64,000 nucleotides of DNA from Dehalococcoidia bacterium (GTDB lineage: Bacteria; Chloroflexota; Dehalococcoidia; GIF9; UBA5629): contig JBAZEK010000001.1 in assembly GCA_041653995.1 (NCBI GenBank), positions 372,001-436,000 on the forward strand, given 5' to 3'. The notes beneath the pieces were generated by a model. That model did not search any database. It saw nothing but the letters and a program-made list of their open reading frames with translations, and was not told the DNA's origin. A program made the translations under genes and the position numbers. Positions 26,821 to 35,016 of the stretch are shown piece by piece (within the stretch, counting starts at the first letter, position 1; every line of letters begins with the position of its first letter).

Positions 26821-26920
26821 TACACGCAACTAACCACGGTAATCCTATGCAACATTATACGCCAACTGCTTAAGTCTGATATCATATTTAGCGCAAATTT
26901 ATGCTTGAAAGAAGAGTGAA

Positions 26921-28159
26921 ATGCGAATCTGTATCTTGAGCTATCGCAGCTATCCCTATTCGGGCGGACAGGGCATCTATATGCGTTATTTAAGCAATGC
27001 CCTGCGAGACCTCGGCCACGAGGTGGACATGATGTCCGGCCCCCCTTATCCTATCGTAGACGATGGTGTCGGACTGATCAAACTGCCGAGCCTCGACCTC
27101 TACAGGTTTGGCTCCTGGCAGCGGCTGTTTATTGATCCCCGCAAGCTGAATACGCGCGCCAACTTCATGGAGTGGGGTGGCATCATGACAGGATATTTCT
27201 CAGAGCCGCTGGCTTTCGGCATGCGCGCTTATCAGTATCTGTGCAGCGATAATGCAAAGAAGTACGATGTAATACATGACAACCAGACCATGTCATGGGG
27301 TATTGCAGATATCCAGAAGGCCGGTTATCCCGTGGTGGAGACCATACACCATCCTGTTACTATCGACCGCGATCTGGCCATCCAGTCAGCCAAATCACTC
27401 AAGGACAAACTTGGATACCGCCGCTGGTTTTCTTTCACGGGCATGCAGATCAAGGTCGCGCGGCAGTTGCCCTTCATAATAACAGTATCAGAAATGGCCA
27501 AACACCATATCCACGAGATATTCGGTATTCCGGAATCCAGAATGAAGGTCATTTATAATGGCATCGACGTAGAGTTGTTCAGCCCGTCCGATGCCGTGCC
27601 CAGGTTAGATAATCAAATACTCATGGTCATGAGCCGTGATACGGCGGTCAAGGGGCTACGTTTCCTGTTGGAGGCGCTGGCCGAGCTCAGAAAAGAATGG
27701 GATTTGAAGCTGGTGGTTGTGGGCAGGACACTGGGCGATGGAATGACCGAAAAGTTGATGGACAGGCTGGGCGTAACGGATGCTGTGGCTTTCCGTAACC
27801 AGATAGACACATCGGAACTCATAGAGCTATACAGATCATCAACACTGGTTGCCGTACCTTCCACTTACGAAGGTTTCGGTTTGCCGGCGGCGGAGGCTAT
27901 GTCATGCGGCGCACCGCTTGTGTCGACTACTGCAGGAGCATTGCCCGAGGTTGTGGGCGATGCCGGTATCCTCATTCCCCCAGCGGATTCAGCAGCACTC
28001 GCCTCTGCCATTGCCCGGTTGATGGAGAGCCCTGCCAAACGCCGCGAATACAGTGTGCTGGCGAGGAAACGCATACTGGAGAAATTCAACTGGAACAATG
28101 CAGCCCGGCTGACCGCCGAAGTTTATATGGAAGCTATAGAGGCCAAACGAGCTAAATAA
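26921..28159 (+). CDS. Family 4 glycosyltransferase, paralogue 1
   Basis: 412-residue GT-B fold retaining glycosyltransferase. The N-terminal acceptor domain opens with MRICILSYRSYPYSGGQGIY, containing the glycine-rich GGQG loop. The C-terminal nucleotide-sugar domain has the E-x7-E motif in YEGFGLPAAEAMSCG and TTAGALPEVVGDAGILIPP at about 335-355. It is clearly paralogous over its whole length to the next gene, so a tandem duplication is likely. The sugar and acceptor are unknown; the neighbouring toroid-like protein and methyltransferase suggest a small glycoconjugate pathway. Confidence 0.92.
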   Translation: MRICILSYRSYPYSGGQGIYMRYLSNALRDLGHEVDMMSGPPYPIVDDGVGLIKLPSLDLYRFGSWQRLFIDPRKLNTRANFMEWGGIMTGYFSEPLAFGMRAYQYLCSDNAKKYDVIHDNQTMSWGIADIQKAGYPVVETIHHPVTIDRDLAIQSAKSLKDKLGYRRWFSFTGMQIKVARQLPFIITVSEMAKHHIHEIFGIPESRMKVIYNGIDVELFSPSDAVPRLDNQILMVMSRDTAVKGLRFLLEALAELRKEWDLKLVVVGRTLGDGMTEKLMDRLGVTDAVAFRNQIDTSELIELYRSSTLVAVPSTYEGFGLPAAEAMSCGAPLVSTTAGALPEVVGDAGILIPPADSAALASAIARLMESPAKRREYSVLARKRILEKFNWNNAARLTAEVYMEAIEAKRAK

Positions 28160-28268
28160 CGGCATAAGGCGGCTGAATTCAGCACAGTCTTGATTAATAT
28201 CGCTAATAAATGTAAAATGTGTACGTGTTTTCAGCGCTTTTTACGGGTGCTTTTACGGGCTAATATTC

Positions 28269-29519
28269 ATGCGGATATGTTTATTAAGCTACAGGGCTTA
28301 TAAATACTCTGGCGGACAGGGTATTTACGTAAGATATCTCAGCCGTTCTCTGCAAAAGCTGGGGCACAGTGTGGATGTAGTGGCGGGGCCGCCTTATCCC
28401 GACCTAGCTGAAGGGATCAACCTGATCAGACTGCCAAGTTTAGACCTGTACAGGTTGCCCGAGAAGAGGCGCTACCTGATCAACCCTATGCTGCTCAACA
28501 CCTGGCCCAACTTCGTCGAATGGCTGGGCGAATGTAGCGGCTGTTTCACTGAGCCGCATACCTTTGCCATAAGAGCCTACGATATGTTCCGACAGGACGG
28601 GCACAGTAAAAAATACGATATCGTGCACGATAATCAGTGTGTGACCGAAGGTATACTCAAAATCAGGCAACTGGGGATTCCTATGGTGACCACCATTCAC
28701 CATCCCATAACGATCGACCGCATGCTGGCCCTTAAGGCCAGTAATTCCGCTTACCGCTCCTGGGGAATCAGGCGCTGGTACTCCTTTGCAGATACACAGA
28801 TAAAGGTGGCCCGGCATTTGTCTCATTTTATTACGGACTCCGAGCATTCATTGCAGGAGATCATGAGCAGCTTCGGGTTGCCACGCGAGCGTTTTAAAAT
28901 AATTTACTGCGGGGTGGATACGGATGTTTTCAGGGAACAACCGGATTTGAAACGTTCCGCTAATCGAATTTTAGTGATCAACAGCGGCGATACGCCACTC
29001 AAGGGGTTAAAATTCCTGCTGGAGGCAGTAGCGGAGTTGCGCAAGACACGCTCGGTCGAATTAACAATTGTTGGTGAGCCTCTGGTCAATGGTTATACCG
29101 AGGGATTGATCGAAGCACTCTGTCTCGGCGACTGCACACAATATACCGGCAAGATAGACACGGACAGCCTGGTCAGACACTATGCCACGGCAACCATGCT
29201 GGTTGTGCCCTCGATATATGAGGGATTTGGACTGCCTGCAGCGGAAGCTATGGCCTGTGGGACACCGGTTATCTCCACGACTGCCGGCGCCCTGCCGGAG
29301 GTGGTTGGCGACGCCGGTATCCTGGTGCCGCCCGGGGATAAAGACGCTCTGGTGAGATCCATTACATCGTTGCTGGATGATGAGGCGCGACGCAAGGAAC
29401 TGGGTGCAATGGGTGTCGCGAGAGTAAAGAAATTGTTTAACTGGGACCGGGCAGCCGGGCAAACGGCGGATTACTATCGGGAAGCAATCGAGAGCCAAGT
29501 TAAGATAAAGGTTGGATAA
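28269..29519 (+). CDS. Family 4 glycosyltransferase, paralogue 2
   Basis: 416-residue GT-B enzyme with the same architecture as the preceding gene: GGQGIYVRYLSRSL at the N-terminus, YEGFGLPAAEAMACG (E-x7-E) and TTAGALPEVVGDAGILVPP near the C-terminus. Differences are concentrated in the acceptor-side domain, which fits two successive but distinct sugar transfers. Its stop lies four bases before the ATG of the toroid-like protein, so the two are probably co-translated. Confidence 0.92.
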   Translation: MRICLLSYRAYKYSGGQGIYVRYLSRSLQKLGHSVDVVAGPPYPDLAEGINLIRLPSLDLYRLPEKRRYLINPMLLNTWPNFVEWLGECSGCFTEPHTFAIRAYDMFRQDGHSKKYDIVHDNQCVTEGILKIRQLGIPMVTTIHHPITIDRMLALKASNSAYRSWGIRRWYSFADTQIKVARHLSHFITDSEHSLQEIMSSFGLPRERFKIIYCGVDTDVFREQPDLKRSANRILVINSGDTPLKGLKFLLEAVAELRKTRSVELTIVGEPLVNGYTEGLIEALCLGDCTQYTGKIDTDSLVRHYATATMLVVPSIYEGFGLPAAEAMACGTPVISTTAGALPEVVGDAGILVPPGDKDALVRSITSLLDDEARRKELGAMGVARVKKLFNWDRAAGQTADYYREAIESQVKIKVG

Positions 29520-29523
29520 GCTA

Positions 29524-30588
29524 ATGGTTTTGGATAACAGCAGTACATTTGAGATGCCGGAACTGGAGGAGCTGTTATCTGATAAGTTTCTGAAGCCAAC
29601 CTTTGAGAGCATAGTCAGCTTACAGGAAAATCGGGGCTCTGTACCCGAGGTCGAAGGCGGACTGGTAGAACCCTGGACACATGTGGAATGTGCTATGGCC
29701 ATCGACGCCGGCTGTTACCATGATGAAGCAGAGAAAGGTTATGAGTGGCTGGCCGGCATGCAGTTGCCGGATGGAAGTTGGTATGCCAATTATCAGAACG
29801 GCAAACCCAAGGATAAATATAAGGTCTCGCACGCTATATCTTATATGGCCGTAGGCGTCTGGCACCATTACCTGATTACTGGAAAAAAGATGTTCCTCGA
29901 TGATATGTGGCCGGTGGTAAAAAAAGCTATAGATTATGTGCTGGATATGCGTGGGCCAAAGGGAGAGATATATTGGGCCAGGGATGTGTCCGGCAGCGTT
30001 TATCCTACTGCCCAGATTGCCAGTTGCAGTTCTTCCTACCTGAGCATTAAGTGTGCGTTGAAAATGGCGGAGCTGGTGGGTGAGGAGCGTGAAGATTGGA
30101 GACAGGCCAACGAGGTTTTACGCACTGCCATTCTCGGTATGCCGCTGCCTTATGGCGATCCGATCGATGAGAAAAACATATCGGCCTTTGCCATGGATTG
30201 GTATTATCCGGCACTGTGCAGCGTCATTAACGGGCAGGAAGCAATTAATAGGATCTACGATAGCTGGGACAAGTTCATCGTGCATGGCAAGGGGTCCGTC
30301 TGCAACCTCGAGAAGCAGTGGGTTACTGCAGCCGAAAGCAGCGAACTGGCCATTTCTCTGGCCGTCCATGGCGAGTACTGGCAGTCGGCCATGGTTTATT
30401 ACTGGGTTCACCAGATGCGAGATGAGGACGGCGCTTACTGGTACGGCGTAGCGTTTCCCGAGCACGAGATATGGCCTTTGACGAAACCTACCTGGACTTC
30501 CGCTGCGGTCCTGCTGGCGGCTGATATGCTCAAACCCCTGTCAGCGACCAACCTTCTTTTCGACCACCACGATATCGTTCTTCCTTAA
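29524..30588 (+). CDS. Alpha/alpha-toroid (terpene-cyclase/prenyltransferase-like) protein
   Basis: About 354 residues from the ATG at 29524 (an in-frame TTG is at 29512). It contains repeated helical units with W/Y-rich turns such as LAGMQLPDGSWYANY, VLDMRGPKGEIYWA and HQMRDEDGAYWYG. These QxxDGSW-like turns are typical of alpha/alpha-barrel proteins: terpenoid cyclases, prenyltransferase beta-like proteins and six-hairpin glycosidases. I see no DxDD cyclase motif, so a glycan-related role beside the two glycosyltransferases is more likely than terpene cyclisation. Its last 48 bases overlap the methyltransferase gene on the other strand. Confidence 0.75.
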   Translation: MVLDNSSTFEMPELEELLSDKFLKPTFESIVSLQENRGSVPEVEGGLVEPWTHVECAMAIDAGCYHDEAEKGYEWLAGMQLPDGSWYANYQNGKPKDKYKVSHAISYMAVGVWHHYLITGKKMFLDDMWPVVKKAIDYVLDMRGPKGEIYWARDVSGSVYPTAQIASCSSSYLSIKCALKMAELVGEEREDWRQANEVLRTAILGMPLPYGDPIDEKNISAFAMDWYYPALCSVINGQEAINRIYDSWDKFIVHGKGSVCNLEKQWVTAAESSELAISLAVHGEYWQSAMVYYWVHQMRDEDGAYWYGVAFPEHEIWPLTKPTWTSAAVLLAADMLKPLSATNLLFDHHDIVLP

Positions 30589-31203
30589 GATGCCCAGGCT
30601 GTTTACCATGGGCAATTCCCGGTAATCACCGCTCCCCATAGCAAGCTTGTAAACTTCAAAAGGTGCCTGTCCCCCTTGGGTTGGATCGGGGTAGATGTCG
30701 TGAAATATCAAAAATCCTCCCGGCAGCAAGTACGGTGACCAGAATTCATAGTCCGAAAGCGCGGTTTGATAGCTGTGACCGCCGTCGATAAAGACCAGTC
30801 CCAGCGGTGTTGCCCAGTTCCGGGCGGCTACACCGGACCGCGTGACCATGGGGACGACGTTATCCTCAAGGCCTGCTCTGTGCAGAGTTTCCCGTAAAAG
30901 GGGGAGGCTGTTTATGACGCCCTTATTGCTGTCGAAAATCTCCGGATCGAAATACAACTGGCCCGGCTGCTGTTCCTCCGATCCGCAGTGATGGTCTATC
31001 GTAAAGAGCGTGCTATTACTTTTTTTGCAGGCTGATCCCAGATATACTGCTGACTTACCGCAGAAGCTGCCTATCTCCAGGCAGGGGCCGATTTTGCAGG
31101 CTTCAATGCCCATTTCATAAAGCTTCAGGCCTTCGTCCTCGGCCAGAAAACCCTTGACTTCCGAGGCAAGAGCTGCAATCGTTTTAGTGATCTTATCCAC
31201 CAT
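30541..31203 (-). CDS. Class I SAM-dependent methyltransferase (Methyltransf_24-like)
   Basis: 220 residues. Motif I is CLEIGSFCGKSAVYLG (about 41-56), with a following acidic residue in FTIDHH. The typical VFIDGGHSYQTALSDYEFW (about 137-155) and HDIY match the Methyltransf_24/CmcI-like group that methylates sugars and small molecules. The gene faces the glycosyltransferase set and overlaps the toroid-protein gene by 48 bases tail to tail. Substrate unknown; methylation of the neighbouring pathway's glycan is inference. Confidence 0.83.
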   Translation of the reverse strand: MVDKITKTIAALASEVKGFLAEDEGLKLYEMGIEACKIGPCLEIGSFCGKSAVYLGSACKKSNSTLFTIDHHCGSEEQQPGQLYFDPEIFDSNKGVINSLPLLRETLHRAGLEDNVVPMVTRSGVAARNWATPLGLVFIDGGHSYQTALSDYEFWSPYLLPGGFLIFHDIYPDPTQGGQAPFEVYKLAMGSGDYRELPMVNSLGILRKNDIVVVEKKVGR

Positions 31204-31237
31204 TTATTTTACATCTTTCCGGGCGCATCTGAAGGTA

Positions 31238-31286
31238 CGCCCCTACAGTAAATACGTGTAGGGGCGGGTTTTTAAACCCGCCCGCG
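31238..31286. repeat. Short GC-rich hairpin repeat, copy 2
   Basis: GTAGGGGCGGG-TTTTTAAA-CCCGCCCG (31258-31285) forms a hairpin nearly identical to the element at 24780-24816. To its left CGCCCCTACA (31238-31247) is the exact inverted complement of TGTAGGGGCG (31257-31266), giving a larger nested palindrome. It lies in the gap between the methyltransferase and the surface-protein gene. Confidence 0.75.
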
Positions 31287-31345
31287 AATCCATACTGATT
31301 TCATCTATATTTTCCATGTTGCCCCCGGCTATTGTTTCATCAACA

Positions 31346-34300
31346 TCACTGGTTTCTCCTGCGAGATATAAAGACGAAGGCATTGATGAGGAGCAGCAAC
31401 ACAACCACTATAACGATAATGATCCATATCCAGAAATTGGAAGCGGCGGGAACGGCGTCGGGCTGTTGTTTGACCGCCGGCTGCTTCTGCGACTGCATGA
31501 TGTTCTCAACCAGTGTAAATGTGCCCACCGGGCTGGGGTCGCTGACTACAGGAGCGACGGCTTTAACCTGCCAGTAATATGGAGTCGATAATGCCAAGCG
31601 GCTTTTTAACTCGAAAGCTGTGGTCGTAGTCGTCTCCTGGACGATCACATCGGTGAGCTGCGCATCCCTGGCTAGAGTGAACTGATACGTATCGGCATTT
31701 TTAATGGGCGACCAGCTGAAGCGGATGGGGGGAAGACAGTTGCTGCACACACCATCTACGGGCGTCAACAATGTGGGACCTAAATACTCGGACGTGACCA
31801 TGAACCCCGGCCGTACCGAGAAAAAGAGAGTTGGTGACCAGGGGCTATGTATCGGGGTGCCCTGCCAAGATCTTGCTCCGCGAACCCTCCAGTAGTAGGA
31901 TCGCCCTACCTCCAACTGACCTGGCGCAATCCAGCATGACGGATCTTCCTGGTCGGCCGAGGTGACGATCCAGGAGCCCGTAACGTCATCGACCGGGGTC
32001 ATCTGCAGTTGCTGGGTGAGAGGCAATGTAAAATTGACGTCCTTGGCTATAAGTAAATCGTAACTATAGATGTCCCTGAGAGGACGCCATTTGAAATCGA
32101 TCTGCTGAGACCGTCCGGTCGCGGGATCGGCGCCGATCAGGCTGCCGGGAGCCGGTGAAGTGGGCCATGGTCCCAGCTTGGCTACCGAATCAATGAACTG
32201 CCATAGGCACCCCCGTCTGGTTGTAAAATTGTACGGCGTATCATCGATGGCCCAAAGGGTGTTATTGGCGTTGGAAGAGATGTGGAGTGATGTGGGCTCA
32301 CGTGTGAATTCTACCTGATTGGGACTTCCGGGTTGTGGTAGTCCGTCTATAAGCTGGTCCCATTCAGGTGCCGGGGGTACCTCGATTCTGGCCTCCAGAG
32401 TCCGGTCAGCTCCGCTGCTGTTGATGGGCGGAACGATATCCGTGTTCCATGCGCCGTAAAGAACGCTGTTAAGCATGCAAAGACCGTAGAAGCCTCTGTC
32501 AGGAGGATCGAGAGGATCCCAGCTAGTGCTGGAATCCATTGTCCAGCGGTAGATGATCCCCTCGGTATTAGTTATGACATCGTTGATGCCGACATAGAGA
32601 TTCTTGTGTCTCTCGAAGAAATCGTCCGTTATTAGGTGAACGTTGCCCTGCTCCGGCAATTCTTTAAGCACGCTAAACCTGGGTATCATAGCCGAGAAAT
32701 CAATCCATGCTACAGAGGTATCGGTATTCCCCTCGGTGCCGACAAAAACGAATTCTTTATCGCCGTTTTTATTGACAGGATTGCAGATTGTATGTGCAGG
32801 CGCCACCAATCCAGTATCGATTTTTTTCACGGTCTGCCATGCTGTACCGCTCAGTGCAATCTTACGTACATAGTAGTCGGCTAGAATGTACATCGTGGAA
32901 TCGTTACGTAACGAGACGTCTTTAACAGGGGTTGCGGCCAGCACGTTCATCCATATATCCCCAGTATTGGCGGAATAGGTGATATTCTCCGTGCCCAGGT
33001 CGGCAAAGACCACAACTTGACTGATTGCTGATGATTCCGGATCTGGGGGAGCGAGACGCAGTATGGTGCCGTTATTGCTAGACGGGAGAGTGAAGATACG
33101 TTCCCAATAACGGCCCAGAGGATCGCTCGTGCTGCGCCATATACTATCGATATCGGGCACAACTCCGGAGGTGTTCAGTGATGCGAGGTAGAGCGTGTTG
33201 TGCCCTGCAACATTTGAACCTTCTTGTATCTCCACCGCAGCCACATCGGATAATTGGTTGAGCACTGTATTAATAATACCAATCTGATTCCAGGCGAATC
33301 CGTAATCCTTGCTGTACTGGAAGGCTGATTCGTCTGAAGGAGACTTGAATAGTCTGGAGAAAGGCCATTGGCCCGGCAGCAATCCGGTTCCGCCCGCCGT
33401 TGAATTCTCTGAACTGGTGCCGCAGAAGGCCGTACTGCCATCCGAATTCCATTTCAGCAGCGCGTTGGCACGCCCGGTCCCGCCGCCTCCTGTGGCGGAT
33501 TTAAGGGTATCGGATTTCAGCCATGTCACACATCCCGCGCAGGTTGCCTGCGGATTAGAACTCTGCCATACATTGGCCAGCGCCCTGGCGCTGGAGGCGG
33601 TGGCTTCGCCCGCCAGAAGAATACCGGTCGCGTTGGTGCCTGTGTAGGATATGGATGATATGCGCTGCCCCGCCACAGGCTGGATAGGTGGCGTGATAGT
33701 GAACCTGGTGGGGGTCGGGCTGATATAAAACACAGCCGAAGCAACAGAAGTGTCGAACACATTGACAAAGCATCCGCGCAGGCTTAAATCGGTACCAATA
33801 TAGTCAGAAGGCAATTCGATTCCGGTTCTTATGATGGAGGCCGCTGTGTATGCGCCAAGCATGACTGGGTAGCCTGCGTATCCTGCCGTACCGTCCCATT
33901 GCGTGGTGTTGACTATCGTGTCATGTTTGCCCAGGTGCAGATCTGCTCCCGCGGCCGTGAATGAAACGACTGACATGGTCTGGTCGGGATTATAGCCGGG
34001 GGAGAATCTTACGGAAGTTACCGCTGTCCATGTACCTGGATCTTGAGCCAACCACGCACCGGAAAAGGTCGTGCCGTACGGCCTGGTCAGCAGCCTGCCC
34101 TGTCCGGGCGGTGTTGTGCTGCGGGTACCGATGGCGATATCCCTTAACTGATCGGACGAATCGTATCTGGCTATATCCAGACAGCTGATATACTCGTTTG
34201 GATTGAGAGTAAGGCCGGTATTGTACCAGTTGGAGCCACCATCGTTGGAGTAGTAGGCCATGCGGGGTCCGCCGGCCGGTGCCACAGATCCGTCCGTAAC

Positions 34301-34681
34301 GGCAATGATGAATTTTTCATCATCTGGCGCAACAGCTATATCCCATACGGGAAACAAAGCACCTGCATTAGCAAGGTTGGTTCCCATATTAGGGAGCCAG
34401 GTATATCCAGCATCGATGGACTTGAATAACCCGATATTGGGGGAACTATTGTCGGTGCTTACCGCATAGAACGTACGATTGTCCGGACCGATTGCCAGGG
34501 CATCGATGCCGCACGTGCGAATGACCATGCCGTTGAAACCGTCAGCCGGTGTATCCACCACGCTCCAGGACAGCGTCCTTTGCGTGGCGGCGCTGCTTTG
34601 GCTAAAAGGAACGAACAGGATGGTCATTGCCAGGATAAAGATAACCAGAAAATACGGGTATGACCGGCGTACAATTCTCAT
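31346..34681 (-). CDS. Large Asp-box (BNR) surface protein with C-terminal membrane anchor
   Basis: 1111 residues. A signal peptide ends near residue 31. It is followed by long beta-propeller-like sequence with Asp-box motifs (S-x-D-x-G-x-x-W): FKSIDAGYTW at 86-95, YYSNDGGSNW at about 145, YSKDYGFAW and YSANTGDIW further on. Two fibronectin-III-like segments lie at about 860-1060 (FKWRPLRDIYSYDLLIAKD, FSWSPIKNADTYQFTLARD), then a Gln/Pro-rich linker, a membrane helix at about 1083-1105 and the tail RRRNQ. It should be displayed outside the cell, anchored by the C-terminus. Asp-box proteins are reported as abundant surface (S-layer-like) proteins in Dehalococcoides; this one is a candidate counterpart. 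Divergent from pilB. Confidence 0.8.
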   Translation of the reverse strand: MRIVRRSYPYFLVIFILAMTILFVPFSQSSAATQRTLSWSVVDTPADGFNGMVIRTCGIDALAIGPDNRTFYAVSTDNSSPNIGLFKSIDAGYTWLPNMGTNLANAGALFPVWDIAVAPDDEKFIIAVTDGSVAPAGGPRMAYYSNDGGSNWYNTGLTLNPNEYISCLDIARYDSSDQLRDIAIGTRSTTPPGQGRLLTRPYGTTFSGAWLAQDPGTWTAVTSVRFSPGYNPDQTMSVVSFTAAGADLHLGKHDTIVNTTQWDGTAGYAGYPVMLGAYTAASIIRTGIELPSDYIGTDLSLRGCFVNVFDTSVASAVFYISPTPTRFTITPPIQPVAGQRISSISYTGTNATGILLAGEATASSARALANVWQSSNPQATCAGCVTWLKSDTLKSATGGGGTGRANALLKWNSDGSTAFCGTSSENSTAGGTGLLPGQWPFSRLFKSPSDESAFQYSKDYGFAWNQIGIINTVLNQLSDVAAVEIQEGSNVAGHNTLYLASLNTSGVVPDIDSIWRSTSDPLGRYWERIFTLPSSNNGTILRLAPPDPESSAISQVVVFADLGTENITYSANTGDIWMNVLAATPVKDVSLRNDSTMYILADYYVRKIALSGTAWQTVKKIDTGLVAPAHTICNPVNKNGDKEFVFVGTEGNTDTSVAWIDFSAMIPRFSVLKELPEQGNVHLITDDFFERHKNLYVGINDVITNTEGIIYRWTMDSSTSWDPLDPPDRGFYGLCMLNSVLYGAWNTDIVPPINSSGADRTLEARIEVPPAPEWDQLIDGLPQPGSPNQVEFTREPTSLHISSNANNTLWAIDDTPYNFTTRRGCLWQFIDSVAKLGPWPTSPAPGSLIGADPATGRSQQIDFKWRPLRDIYSYDLLIAKDVNFTLPLTQQLQMTPVDDVTGSWIVTSADQEDPSCWIAPGQLEVGRSYYWRVRGARSWQGTPIHSPWSPTLFFSVRPGFMVTSEYLGPTLLTPVDGVCSNCLPPIRFSWSPIKNADTYQFTLARDAQLTDVIVQETTTTTAFELKSRLALSTPYYWQVKAVAPVVSDPSPVGTFTLVENIMQSQKQPAVKQQPDAVPAASNFWIWIIIVIVVVLLLLINAFVFISRRRNQ

Positions 34682-35016
34682 TAAATATCTATTACCCGTA
34701 GTCCGTTACCTAGTGCTGTGCTGCAAGCAGGAGTAAAGCAGATTTATCTGAAATCTACCATAAACAGCATTCTATTTGCAAAATGGCAATTCGCATGTTA
34801 GATTAAGCTGAAGGGCATATAAGGTTGACCGGCCGGTCGAAGCTGAATAGTATGCACAACAGGCGCGTTGATCTATTTTGACAACGGTCTATTTATACAT
34901 ACAATTTAGGAGGGTCTACTTTCCGGAGGCGGAAATGTAGGCCTGGAAAGACTATTTAATTGATGAATACGACGGACCCAATATAATATTCAAATGTATT
35001 TGAGGTACTCATAGAA
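34682..35016. other. 335-base divergent intergenic region between the surface-protein gene and pilB
   Basis: AT-rich with no coding sequence that I can support. It contains the pilB promoter (34878-34905) and leader hairpin (34913-34943) listed separately. The remaining part next to the surface-protein gene presumably holds that gene's promoter, but no element there is clear enough to call. Confidence 0.7.
34878..34943 (+). promoter_or_regulatory. pilB promoter and leader hairpin
   Basis: Promoter: TTGACA (34878-34883), a 16-base spacer, TACAAT (34900-34905). Just downstream, GGTCTAC-TTTCC (34913-34924) pairs with GGAAA-T-GTAGGCC (34931-34943) around the loop GGAGGC, about 12 bp with one bulged T. 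The purine loop GGAGGC looks like an exposed Shine-Dalgarno-type sequence, yet no start codon follows closely. The pilB ATG is about 75 bases further on, so the leader is long. Confidence 0.65.

Noticed and set aside
29524..30588. Squalene-hopene or diterpene cyclase
   Set aside because: QxxDGSW-like turns occur but no DxDD or DxDxT catalytic motif was found and the protein is too short for a squalene-hopene cyclase.
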